Source: a virus. Taken from it: DNA of 64,000 bases. The translations under genes and the position numbers were made by a program. Location: positions 54,426-118,425 of the IMG/VR virus record IMGVR_UViG_3300005095_000072; one strand, given 5' to 3'. The notes under the pieces were generated by a model. That model was given only the letters and a program-made list of their open reading frames with translations. It ran no database searches and was not told where the DNA came from. Numbering within the stretch: position 1 is the stretch's first letter; every line of letters begins with the position of its first letter. Shown one piece after another: positions 50,746 to 60,102 of this stretch.

Positions 50746-53700
50746 ATGGCAAAGAAAAAACAAGAAGAGTTACTTTATGTGTGGGATAGTGATGGAGGTT
50801 TTTATAGACCTGTTGCACCTAATGATAAAGTTTATTACGATGAAAAAGATATAATAAGAACTATTCCTAAAAACAATACAGTAAATAAAGCTAATCTTTA
50901 TATTAAAGGAAAGGATTATTTTACTGAACCTAAAGTTAATAAAACAAGTAAGACAAATAAGCAAGATAAAGATTTAGTATCCCTAAAAGATTTAAATTTA
51001 TTGAAGAGAAATATAGAGAACTCTGATTTAACTAAAATTGTGAAAGAGTTAAACGAAATATTAAATAAAATTTCTAATGAAGAAATACAGCAAAAAAGTA
51101 AAAAAGCTTTAGATACCTTAAAAGAATTACAAAAAGTAAAAAATAAAAAAGTCTTACCTGATAACCCTAAATATAATGAACTGAAAAAAGAGAAGTTATT
51201 ATTGAACACTAAATTAGTAAATGAATTAACTTCAATTCAAGATTATATAGACAATTTAACAGATAAAATAGAAGGTATAGAACACCGAATAAATAGCTCT
51301 AAGTATATATCTAAAAAATCTAAGAGAAGTTATGAAAGTGTATTAAATCATATTGAGAAAAAAGAAGACTTACAAAAGCTTGAAAAGATAATAACTAAAG
51401 AGTCTCTATCTAGCGAATTGTTGATAAAAATGTTATCTAGTATTAAGCAGGACATAGAAGCTAAAAAAGAAGACTTTGAAAAAGAGGGAATAGATTATCA
51501 AAAAGAATATTTATCTAAGATTGATGAAATAGCAATTAATTATCAAAAAACAGGATTACTAGACACTTCTGAGATAAAGAAGATAATTAAGTCATTAGAC
51601 GAGTCATCTGTAGATGTTAATATTAGAGTAGATATAAAAGATAGTTTAAGAAAACTTGAAGAGAGTACTTACATTAAAACTATTCAAAATTTATTAAGTG
51701 AGCAGGTAGATATTTTTACTAAAACTTTAAGTAAAGATGAAGAGAAAAAGATAGAACCTATTAAAAAAGAATATCAAGCCGGAAGCTTGTCTTTTAAAGA
51801 TTTTACTAAAAAGGTATCTGAGGTAGGGATTAATATAGAACGGCTCTCTAAAGTCATTGACAGTCTTTCTGAAAGTAATAGATTAAAAGATAATCTTATT
51901 CAGTCTTATATGGAGAAAATTAAGGATAATTTTAGTTCTGAAAAAGATAAAAAAGAGTTATTTTACCTCGAAGAGTTATACAGACAGAATAAAATAACTA
52001 CAGAAGAGATAACTAATCAAATAAAAGCTCTCTCTAAAGGGTTAGATAATAAATCCCAAAGTAAAGTAGAAGAGTATCTGTATGAATTAAAGACTACAAA
52101 TGAGGTCTTAGTCGAGAACTCTAAAGAAACTAACCTTGATAAGATAGCAGAACAGAATAAGTTAGAAAGAGAAGAGAAACTTATTGAAACATTAGAAGAT
52201 GCTACTAATTCTTTGAAAGATATAAAAGCAGATAGAAATATTATGGGTAAAGTACTTGGCTCTTCTAGTGCAGAGGAGTTAGGAGAGAATTTAACTGATA
52301 CAGTTTTAGACCAAATAGGTGATGCATTAGATTTAGATTTTTTGAGAGATGAAGATAATCCAAATAAAGGTAAAAGAAGAAAAGGACGAAGAACTACAAG
52401 AGGTAAATCCAAAGGTAGATTTAAGTCTTTAAAAAATATCACTAAAAGATTTGGTAAGAAAGGTAAATTTTTATCTAAGCTTGGTGTGGTGTCTAAGATA
52501 CCAACTGTTGCTAAAGGTGCAGGTTTAATATCTGCAGGAGTAGGGTTATATAATTACACAACTGCTGAAAATGAAGAAGAACAAAAAGATGCAATAGGTA
52601 GTACTGTAGGTAGTTTTATAGGAGGGGGTTTAGGAACTTTCTTTGGACCTGCAGGGACAGTAATTGGAGCTTCTTTAGGTAGTATGGCAGGGAGCTATGT
52701 ATCAGGCTTATTTACAGATATTGATGACTATATACCTAATGATATAAAAGAAAAAGGGGTTATAGATGAATTAATGTACATTGATGAAGTCTTAGAACCT
52801 CAAGTAGAGCAGTCAATTCAAAATAAAGATGGTAGCTTTGAAAAAGATGATTTAGATGAACTTAGAAAATATAGAAAAGAGTTAGAGAGTGAAAAGTTAC
52901 CAAATTATCTTAAAAGTTTAGTTAATAAACAAAACAACTACCAAGATGATAAAGTAAAAGCTAGAGGATTATTGAAAAAGCTATCTAATATACCTGATAA
53001 AAAGTTATACACCGAAATTGCTTCTATTCTTGATAAAGAGTATAAATTAAGTAAAAAAACAGATAGTAAGAACAATATAAAAGTAAAATCTCCTAAGATG
53101 TCTGTTGTAGCTAGTTATGCTTTAGGTGAAGATAAAGAGCTAACTAAAGAACAGAAAGAAGAAGCACAAAAAGGTAATAATACAGATATATTACCTAAGA
53201 TAAAAGATGAAGAACAGAAAAAAGAGAGTAAATCTTGGTTTAGTAGTGCTGTAGATAGCATTAAATCTTTCTTTGGGATAGGTGATGATAAACCTATAAC
53301 AACTTCTATGGATAGTAAATCCACAATGACACCGCAAGAGATGGCTAAGTATGCTCCTAGTTCAAGGATTACTTTACCATCAACTTCTAATTATGGATTT
53401 AACACTAAGCAGTTAATATCTGATTTAAGAAGAGATGAGGGGGTTATACTTCACAAATATAAAGACCATTTAGGCTATGACACTATAGGTGTAGGTCATC
53501 TTATCGATAAAAGAGCTGGTATTCCTCTTAGATATATCATAGGAGAAGATAAAAATAGGATAACTTCAAGTGAAGCAGATTTTATATTGCAGTATGATAT
53601 TAATAGAACAGCTAAATCTTTGTATAGCAGGTTGCCTTGGCTGAAACAACAACCTGAAAATATACAAAGAGATTTATTGAATATGGCTTTTAATATGGGA

Positions 53701-54363
53701 GTACCAGGGCTTTTAGGGTTTAAGAATACATTAAAGAAAATAAAAGAAGGTAAATACACTGAAGCTAGTTACGGATTACAAGATTCTTTATGGTATAAGC
53801 AAGTAGGTAAAAGAGCTAAAAGAATTGTAGCAGATGTTTATTACACTGGTTTAAGATTAGCTAATAAAAAGAAAAACACTACAAATGTTAAAGAACCTAA
53901 TGTTGCTATTGTTAAGGCAGGAGAAAAAACAGAAGCTAATAAAGTTAATACGCCTATAAACACTAAAGTAGCTAACCAAGATAATAATTGGATATTACCT
54001 AAAGATAAAGATAGTTCTAAGGTATCTGATAGTGTTGATATACCGGAAAGTAAGACTAGAATTATAGATGGATTGTTAGAGCAAGGTATTAGTAACCCTG
54101 TAACCTTGTCTCTAGGTGCAGATGTATCTGTAGAGCAGGTTAATAAATATTTAGAAAATAGAGGTAAAGTTAAATCTAGTAAATATGAAACAACTGGAGA
54201 TAAAGTTATTACAGCTAAAAACAACGAAGATAAATCAAGTAGTAAAGATAAAGTAGATAGTTCAAATAATACAGTCGTTAATAACACAACTGTATTTACT
54301 TCTAGTGGAGATGATTTTAGAATATCTAATCATGGTTTGGAGATTATGGCTAATGTAATATAG
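50746..54363 (+). CDS. Tape measure protein with C-terminal T4-type lysozyme domain
   Basis: The 1205-residue protein is long and helical up to about 560, has a Gly/Ala-rich hydrophobic zone (about 578-655; VGSFIGGGLGTFFGPAGTVIG), then at about 890-1030 a GH24 lysozyme. E898, D907 and T913 have exactly the spacing of T4 lysozyme E11/D20/T26. The tape measure sets tail length, and the hydrophobic zone probably inserts in the inner membrane. The lysozyme would open peptidoglycan during ejection. ATG 50746 follows AAGGACTTATA. Confidence 0.88.
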   Translation: MAKKKQEELLYVWDSDGGFYRPVAPNDKVYYDEKDIIRTIPKNNTVNKANLYIKGKDYFTEPKVNKTSKTNKQDKDLVSLKDLNLLKRNIENSDLTKIVKELNEILNKISNEEIQQKSKKALDTLKELQKVKNKKVLPDNPKYNELKKEKLLLNTKLVNELTSIQDYIDNLTDKIEGIEHRINSSKYISKKSKRSYESVLNHIEKKEDLQKLEKIITKESLSSELLIKMLSSIKQDIEAKKEDFEKEGIDYQKEYLSKIDEIAINYQKTGLLDTSEIKKIIKSLDESSVDVNIRVDIKDSLRKLEESTYIKTIQNLLSEQVDIFTKTLSKDEEKKIEPIKKEYQAGSLSFKDFTKKVSEVGINIERLSKVIDSLSESNRLKDNLIQSYMEKIKDNFSSEKDKKELFYLEELYRQNKITTEEITNQIKALSKGLDNKSQSKVEEYLYELKTTNEVLVENSKETNLDKIAEQNKLEREEKLIETLEDATNSLKDIKADRNIMGKVLGSSSAEELGENLTDTVLDQIGDALDLDFLRDEDNPNKGKRRKGRRTTRGKSKGRFKSLKNITKRFGKKGKFLSKLGVVSKIPTVAKGAGLISAGVGLYNYTTAENEEEQKDAIGSTVGSFIGGGLGTFFGPAGTVIGASLGSMAGSYVSGLFTDIDDYIPNDIKEKGVIDELMYIDEVLEPQVEQSIQNKDGSFEKDDLDELRKYRKELESEKLPNYLKSLVNKQNNYQDDKVKARGLLKKLSNIPDKKLYTEIASILDKEYKLSKKTDSKNNIKVKSPKMSVVASYALGEDKELTKEQKEEAQKGNNTDILPKIKDEEQKKESKSWFSSAVDSIKSFFGIGDDKPITTSMDSKSTMTPQEMAKYAPSSRITLPSTSNYGFNTKQLISDLRRDEGVILHKYKDHLGYDTIGVGHLIDKRAGIPLRYIIGEDKNRITSSEADFILQYDINRTAKSLYSRLPWLKQQPENIQRDLLNMAFNMGVPGLLGFKNTLKKIKEGKYTEASYGLQDSLWYKQVGKRAKRIVADVYYTGLRLANKKKNTTNVKEPNVAIVKAGEKTEANKVNTPINTKVANQDNNWILPKDKDSSKVSDSVDIPESKTRIIDGLLEQGISNPVTLSLGADVSVEQVNKYLENRGKVKSSKYETTGDKVITAKNNEDKSSSKDKVDSSNNTVVNNTTVFTSSGDDFRISNHGLEIMANVI

Positions 54364-54377
54364 AGTAGGAGAGGATA

Positions 54378-55067
54378 ATGTTATTATATGATAAGCTTGA
54401 TGATTTATTAGACAATTATGGAGTTTCTATTATATCAGAAAAAGCAGATATAAGACTTACAGGACTTATAAACAATCCTAGTTTCTCTTATTCAAATTCA
54501 GCTAGTTTAAGCAATAATACTGCTGTTGCTATGACGGAAAATTTAGTTAAAGGTAGTATAAATTCTATAACTAAAAGAACAGGAACTAAAGCTTTGTGGG
54601 ATGCTATTAAAGGTAACTTTCAAACACTGAGAAGCACTTATAGAGGTTATGATAGTGCAGATATAACCTCTTTTTCTATCACAATGCACTTATTTCCTAA
54701 TAAATTTAGAAACGGTAGTGTCAAAGACATTGAATATCAATTAAGTAAATTAACCCAACCTGATACTAAGTTTGGAGATAAAGATAGAGACGGAAAAATA
54801 ACAGATTATATGAAAAGCTATCTTTATGATGTAAACACCTTTGAAGGTTTAGAACAAGGTAAAGATGTGTTTAAAGGTCAATTATTGTCTTTATATATTG
54901 GAAAGCACTTTAGAATTGATGGAGATTTATTCTGTGATAGTGTCAGCAGAGATGTATCTAAGTGGGTAACTGTTGATGGAACTCCTATTTATAAAGAAGT
55001 TACTTTTAATTTATCAACTTATAGGGTGATGAACGCAGAAGAACAAGCAAGTTGGGTATTAAGATAA
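54378..55067 (+). CDS. Baseplate tube-cap protein (gp48/gp54-like)
   Basis: The 229-residue protein has a C-terminal half matching gp54/gp48-like tube caps: LSLYIGKHFRIDGDLFCDSVSRDVSKW, then GTPIYKEVTFNLSTYRVMNAEEQASW. The N-terminal region is unassigned. It probably joins tube to baseplate. ATG 54378 follows TAGGAGAGGATA. Confidence 0.65.
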   Translation: MLLYDKLDDLLDNYGVSIISEKADIRLTGLINNPSFSYSNSASLSNNTAVAMTENLVKGSINSITKRTGTKALWDAIKGNFQTLRSTYRGYDSADITSFSITMHLFPNKFRNGSVKDIEYQLSKLTQPDTKFGDKDRDGKITDYMKSYLYDVNTFEGLEQGKDVFKGQLLSLYIGKHFRIDGDLFCDSVSRDVSKWVTVDGTPIYKEVTFNLSTYRVMNAEEQASWVLR

Positions 55068-55077
55068 AGGATAATTT

Positions 55078-55464
55078 ATGATAGATTCAAGCTTACCTAG
55101 TCAATTTAAAGAAATATACAACCAAGAGAATTATCTACCTGTTGTTAATGGCATTACAGATATTAACAATTCTCAATTCATAAAAGATTTAATGGAATTA
55201 CCTTTTAAATTAGTAACAGTTGAAATGAGAGAGCTTGATGAGTTAGCACTTATTTATTTAGGAAGTGAACAATTATGGTGGGTAATTTCTTATTTTAATA
55301 AAGTAGTAGAACCTATAGATTTTATAAAAGACTATACAAATGTTAAGATACCTTATAGTGCAGAACTAGAAGAGTTAATGTTATTATATATCAATGAAGA
55401 AAAAAGTTTATATATAAATGATAAATATAATGAAGATTTAGATGAAGGTTTAGAGTATGTATAG
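55078..55464 (+). CDS. Baseplate wedge protein (gp53-like)
   Basis: The 128-residue protein reads VEMRELDELALIYLGSEQLWWVISYFNKVVEP, the characteristic 'R..D.LA..YLG...LWW.I...N' stretch of gp53/LysM-like wedge proteins, ending with IPYSAELEELM. It helps connect wedges in the baseplate. It overlaps the next gene's start. Confidence 0.78.
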   Translation: MIDSSLPSQFKEIYNQENYLPVVNGITDINNSQFIKDLMELPFKLVTVEMRELDELALIYLGSEQLWWVISYFNKVVEPIDFIKDYTNVKIPYSAELEELMLLYINEEKSLYINDKYNEDLDEGLEYV

Positions 55465-56515
55465 CTTAGGTGGTAAAGGTTATATAGATATTAAAATTGA
55501 TAATTTCTTTACTAACACTTTTACTTTTAATTATTTTAAAGCGAACTCTTATGCGGATTTAAGATTACCTATTGCTGAGGTTTCTATAAACACTACAACT
55601 TTAAAACCTATTGCAGGTATTAAAAAGAACAATACAAAAATAGTTATTAGTTATGGAAGAGATACAACTAATAATGAAACATACAACTATTTAATAAAAG
55701 ACTTTTTAGTGAAGCAAGATAAAAATAAATATAATGTTATTTTGTATTTAGTAGCTGATTATTCTAATATATTGTATAACTTCAAACAAGATATATATGA
55801 CACTTTAACATCTGATTTAGTTCTAAAAGCTTTAAGCATAAATAAATCTATTGATTATATTGGAGCAGACCAACAAATATGGATTAGACATTTTCAGTCT
55901 GATTATGAATGGATAAGAAGAGTATTGAAAAATAGCTATATAGCTAACTCTTTGGCTATAGGAGCTTACAGTAATAAAACTAAGTTAATTGTAAAAGATA
56001 TTAAGAAAGAACTTGATAAGTCTGAAAAACATACTTTTAGTAACACTTCCAAAGAGGGTGTAGATTATATATTCGACAGTTATCAAATAGAATCTAATTT
56101 TGCTTTAGCAGGTGATTTAGTAACTAATGGTAAAGAGTACACTTTCTTAAATTTAGTAGATAGTGAGTATTACAGCTATAAAGCTGATAGTATATATGAT
56201 GAAAAAAATACAAATAACTTCAATAATGTTATATTTGATAATGATAATACTTATAAAGATTACTATAAGTCTGAAATATCTAATTTAACAACTAAGATAG
56301 ATTTCTTTTCAATGAATGTTTATGGGGAGTTAAAAAACACTTTTTTTAAAAGCTCTGAACTAGATTTATTAGATGTTGTAAGAGTAAATATCCATGAGTT
56401 CGTAGATAATATTGACTCTCAATTTTCAGGTAAATATCTAGTTACTGAGAAATCTATTTATATCTCTAAGGAAGATAACATTATAAAAAATCGTTTTAGG
56501 TTTAATAGATTATGA
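55457..56515 (+). CDS. Baseplate hub protein (gp27/gpD-like)
   Basis: The 352-residue protein has an N-terminal beta-domain pattern and a middle DYIGADQQIWIRHFQSDYEWIRRVLKNSYIANSLAIGAYSN, consistent with hub proteins that encircle the spike (gp27, late control gpD). Ends FRFNRL. It lies directly upstream of the spike OB-domain gene, overlapping it (ATGA). Confidence 0.62.
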   Translation: MYSLGGKGYIDIKIDNFFTNTFTFNYFKANSYADLRLPIAEVSINTTTLKPIAGIKKNNTKIVISYGRDTTNNETYNYLIKDFLVKQDKNKYNVILYLVADYSNILYNFKQDIYDTLTSDLVLKALSINKSIDYIGADQQIWIRHFQSDYEWIRRVLKNSYIANSLAIGAYSNKTKLIVKDIKKELDKSEKHTFSNTSKEGVDYIFDSYQIESNFALAGDLVTNGKEYTFLNLVDSEYYSYKADSIYDEKNTNNFNNVIFDNDNTYKDYYKSEISNLTTKIDFFSMNVYGELKNTFFKSSELDLLDVVRVNIHEFVDNIDSQFSGKYLVTEKSIYISKEDNIIKNRFRFNRL

Positions 56516-56826
56516 ATAATATAGTATTAAAGAACTATTTTGATAGTAAATCATTAAAAGGCAAAGATTGGATAGGAATTGTCGTTGCTGTTAATGACCC
56601 TAAGAAAGATTTTAGAGTCAAAGTGCAAATAGATAATTTAACAGATAAAATTGATAAGAAGTTCTTGCCGTGGTATGTAGTTCCCCATCAAGCGGGGGAT
56701 ATGGGAAATGCACAAGGAAAGAAACCACCTGTTAATTCAAGAGTTATAGTTTCATTTTATACTGATGATATTTATAACGGATATGTGAAAGAGGTAATAC
56801 CTAGTATTGTACCTGTAAAAGCTTAA
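56512..56826 (+). CDS. Spike OB-fold protein (gp5 N-terminal module)
   Basis: The 104-residue protein is WIGIVVAVNDPKKDFRVKVQ ... LPWYVVPHQAGDMGN ... NSRVIVSFYTDDIYNGYVKE, the gp5/gpV-type OB fold that caps the spike and binds the hub. Here it is a stand-alone gene. Start ATG 56512 overlaps the upstream stop. Confidence 0.8.
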   Translation: MNNIVLKNYFDSKSLKGKDWIGIVVAVNDPKKDFRVKVQIDNLTDKIDKKFLPWYVVPHQAGDMGNAQGKKPPVNSRVIVSFYTDDIYNGYVKEVIPSIVPVKA

Positions 56827-56836
56827 GGAGAGATAA

Positions 56837-58831
56837 ATGAACTTAATGGATAATAGTTATTATAATAGTAATGTTTATCACTCTAAAGGTAAAGAAGTAG
56901 GATACTTAAATTTATTAAAAGATTTGTCAGAAATAACATCTATTAATACTACAACAATAGAAGAACCTAAAGAAGTAACAACTTTAAAAAACTTTATAGA
57001 TAAATATAAATATCCTAAAGAAAATGTTAAATCTTATCTGTTAGATAGAGAAACATTATTGAAGATGAAACCTACATTAGACACTATTTTACTAAATATA
57101 CAAGATAATCTTTATTTTGTAGAAAATATTTTAGATGATTTAGTTGAAATTACAATGCTTATATATTTAAAGGAAGAACTTAATTATCATCACAGTTATA
57201 TCTATCAAAATATGATAATAGAATACACTTCTAAGACAATCTTTAGTAAAGCAAAAGAAATAGCAGAACAATCTTTGTTAATGATTGTAGATAAAAGTTT
57301 ATTAGATAGTCAAGATAGTTTAAATAAAGTTATACAAGATAGAAATTATGAAGACAATTATTTTAAATCAAATATAAATATAGCAGATATTGATTTATCT
57401 TTTTTAGATATAGTATTAAACGACACATACACTGAAGATTTGATAACAGATTCAATGCTTAGTTTATCCAACGGTTATTTTATTTTAAATCATTTAATAT
57501 CTTCTAGTATTAGTTCTAAGCAAAATAATAATGCAAGTATGCTAAGAGATAGGGTAATAGATTATCTTTCAAATGAAGCTAATCTCAGCTCATTACAAAG
57601 AGATTATTTATATCTATTGCAGTCGAGTAAAAATCAAAGCTCCTCTAAATACTTCTTAGCAGATATTGTTTTATATTTTAGGGTTATTAGAGAGATGACT
57701 TCAAGAATGTATTATTTACATCAAATTGTTTATATGAAATCTGAAAGACCTATGCTAGTAAGCATTGAAGATAGAAAAGATATTTTAATCTCAACTTATT
57801 CTACTCAAAAAGCTATTGCTAATCTCAATATGAGTATTAAGTATCAAGATATTAGTGAAGATGATATTAATTATATAAAAGAATACACTCTTGAATTTGA
57901 TGAGTTGTATCTGCAAAAAGAAACTGTAAATATAGCTAATGACACCATTAGAGCTGAAACTAATAAAGGTTTATTAAATGTTTATATAGCTAAAAATTAC
58001 ATATATGAAGATAAGATAAACTCTTTCAATTATAGGTATGAAGATTATCATCCAAATATATGGAGTGAGTTAGTTAAATTTGATAAGCTAGAATTTTATG
58101 ATTACACTTTAGAGTTTATATACTCTGATTATATTGAAAAAATAAAATCAGATTTAGTAACTTTTTCAGCTAACTTACAAAACAATTATGATAATCAAAT
58201 AAATATAGAGAACTTAAAAAATGATTATCTTTTTGATTGGGATGAAAATAATAAATCTAATTATTGTAATAGTGTTTATTTAGAAGATAATATACTTAAA
58301 TTAAATCAAGTTATAGAATTTGTTGATAGTGTTTTTTCAATTTTCAATTTATATGAAGCACCTTTTCAAACAGATATAAACAATAAAATCACAGATTTAA
58401 CAAATGCTTTGAATGATTTACCTAGTAAAGTTCTTGAAAGTGCTATCCAAGATATAACTAATCAATTAACAGAAAAGTTGAACAGTTTAATAAATATACC
58501 AGATATTCAAGCAGTTTTAGGTGATGATATTTTAGTAGATAAATATATAAACTCTTTAAAACAAACTCTAAATGATTTGTTATCTTCTATACCTAATTTA
58601 GATAGTATATTAGATGATATGAAAGCTAGTTGTAATTCTGCAGGGTTAAGTTCTAATGTAGGAACTTCAATAGACCAGATAGTAGATAATATCTTAAAAG
58701 ATGTATTATTGGATAATGAAGGATTAAGTAATGATATTTTTATAAATGGTATTATTGATGAAAATGGAAAGATAGTGAATATCAATAATTCTATAGATAT
58801 ACAACTAGGTGGAGGTTTAGAATTATGTTAG
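56837..58831 (+). CDS. Large baseplate or hub-associated protein, unassigned
   Basis: The 664-residue protein lies between OB and spike genes. It is alpha-helical with many Leu/Ile/Asn. The C-terminal third has a coiled-coil-like series (LTNALNDLPSKVLESAIQDITNQLTEKL) and ends ISLDIQLGGGLELC-like (NSIDIQLGGGLELC). It might bridge the two spike modules or be a tail-hub component. No family recognised. The stop overlaps the next ATG. Confidence 0.6.
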   Translation: MNLMDNSYYNSNVYHSKGKEVGYLNLLKDLSEITSINTTTIEEPKEVTTLKNFIDKYKYPKENVKSYLLDRETLLKMKPTLDTILLNIQDNLYFVENILDDLVEITMLIYLKEELNYHHSYIYQNMIIEYTSKTIFSKAKEIAEQSLLMIVDKSLLDSQDSLNKVIQDRNYEDNYFKSNINIADIDLSFLDIVLNDTYTEDLITDSMLSLSNGYFILNHLISSSISSKQNNNASMLRDRVIDYLSNEANLSSLQRDYLYLLQSSKNQSSSKYFLADIVLYFRVIREMTSRMYYLHQIVYMKSERPMLVSIEDRKDILISTYSTQKAIANLNMSIKYQDISEDDINYIKEYTLEFDELYLQKETVNIANDTIRAETNKGLLNVYIAKNYIYEDKINSFNYRYEDYHPNIWSELVKFDKLEFYDYTLEFIYSDYIEKIKSDLVTFSANLQNNYDNQINIENLKNDYLFDWDENNKSNYCNSVYLEDNILKLNQVIEFVDSVFSIFNLYEAPFQTDINNKITDLTNALNDLPSKVLESAIQDITNQLTEKLNSLINIPDIQAVLGDDILVDKYINSLKQTLNDLLSSIPNLDSILDDMKASCNSAGLSSNVGTSIDQIVDNILKDVLLDNEGLSNDIFINGIIDENGKIVNINNSIDIQLGGGLELC

Positions 58832-59709
58832 ATAATCTGCTTAGTAGTGTCAATTCTCATATAGAAACTAATTTCGTAAGCACTTTAAATAATAATCTAA
58901 GAACTTTAGATTTTGAAGATGATGTAATTGATAGTTTAAATGATATATCCAACTCTATTTCAGATGGATTAAGGGTAGATAGTTTTACTTCAAACGATAT
59001 ACTTGAAGCTTTGTGTTTAGATAATCTTTTAGATTTATTTGATTTACTAAAAAGACTGTTTAATTTTAGAATATTTGATGATTTATTACAATTTCTTTTA
59101 TCTTTATTAGCTATGTTACAAGCTATTTTAAATATGAAGATACAACTAAATGAAGAGTTACTATCAAAGGTGCATGATACTCAAGATAATAAAGTAGCTT
59201 TCAAAAGGTTAGATTTTAGTATAGATGATAAGGTAACCACCTCTCCCCCTAAAGTAACTAATCCTGATTATTCTTTAGATGAAGACTATCCTGACAGTTA
59301 TGGCTATGTAGATAGAGTATTGAATTGGTTTAAAGTTAATAAGAAACAAAAGACGGCTGAGGTAGTTCATCCTAGTGGCTCTTTTGTTAAGATAGATAAA
59401 GTAGGTAATTTTGTAAAGAAGATAACAGGGGCTTTTAAACAAATAGTAATGAAAGATTTTACTACAAAAGTTTTAGGTAGCTATGATTTGATTATAGATG
59501 GAAGTCAGTACATTAAAGTGAATAGTAATATACAGATTATTTCAGGTAAAAAAATAACTATGAAAGCACCTTTAATAATATTAGACACTCCTTTAACACA
59601 ATGTACTGGTAGTTTAAAAGTAGCTAAAGAAATTGATGATATGTTAGGAACTGTAACTCATCACGAGCATAGTGTTAAAGACCATTCTGTGGCAGTTAAG
59701 AGAGGTTAG
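58825..59709 (+). CDS. Central spike beta-helix protein (gp5 C-terminal/gpV-like)
   Basis: The 294-residue protein has helical first 135 residues, then a beta-helix stretch: HPSGSFVKIDKVGNFVKKITG, DLIIDGSQYIKVNSNIQIISGKKITMKAPLIILDTP and CTGSLKVAKEIDDMLGTVTHHEHSV. The last pattern ('..v.G.~~d..gt~~~H.H') is typical of the trimeric spike tip region. It punctures the outer membrane. It lacks its own OB and lysozyme, which sit elsewhere. Confidence 0.8.
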   Translation: MLDNLLSSVNSHIETNFVSTLNNNLRTLDFEDDVIDSLNDISNSISDGLRVDSFTSNDILEALCLDNLLDLFDLLKRLFNFRIFDDLLQFLLSLLAMLQAILNMKIQLNEELLSKVHDTQDNKVAFKRLDFSIDDKVTTSPPKVTNPDYSLDEDYPDSYGYVDRVLNWFKVNKKQKTAEVVHPSGSFVKIDKVGNFVKKITGAFKQIVMKDFTTKVLGSYDLIIDGSQYIKVNSNIQIISGKKITMKAPLIILDTPLTQCTGSLKVAKEIDDMLGTVTHHEHSVKDHSVAVKRG

Positions 59710-59712
59710 AAA

Positions 59713-60093
59713 ATGACTTATGATAATATTATAATTTACTCAGATATAGCAAAGAGTAATGATAAGTCTTTATATAATTATAAATCGGTTTTGGATGCTG
59801 TAGAAAATGTTTTATATACTAGAGTAGGAGAAAGACCTCATAATAGGCTATTTGGCTCTAAGATAGAAGATTATCTATTCGATTTATGTACTGAATTAAA
59901 TGCAAGATTTATACTGTCAAATATTATCTATTCTTTAAGTGTATGGGAGAAGAGAGTAACTGTTTTACCTGAGTCAGAGGTAATAGCTGATTGTGAGAAC
60001 AGAAGGTATATAATTAATCTATACTTAAAAATAAAAGGTTTAGAAGATATAGTTAATTATTCTAAAGATTTATATTTAAAGACTAAAAAGTAA
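59713..60093 (+). CDS. Baseplate wedge protein (gp25-like)
   Basis: The 126-residue protein has VENVLYTRVGERPHNRLFGSKIEDYLFDL, then SVWEKRVTVLP, the 'il.T..GeR...P.fG..l..~lFe' and 'wE.Ri.l' signatures of gp25/W-type wedge proteins, which nucleate sheath contraction. Length is normal. Confidence 0.9.
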   Translation: MTYDNIIIYSDIAKSNDKSLYNYKSVLDAVENVLYTRVGERPHNRLFGSKIEDYLFDLCTELNARFILSNIIYSLSVWEKRVTVLPESEVIADCENRRYIINLYLKIKGLEDIVNYSKDLYLKTKK

Positions 60094-60102
60094 GGAAAAG
60101 AA

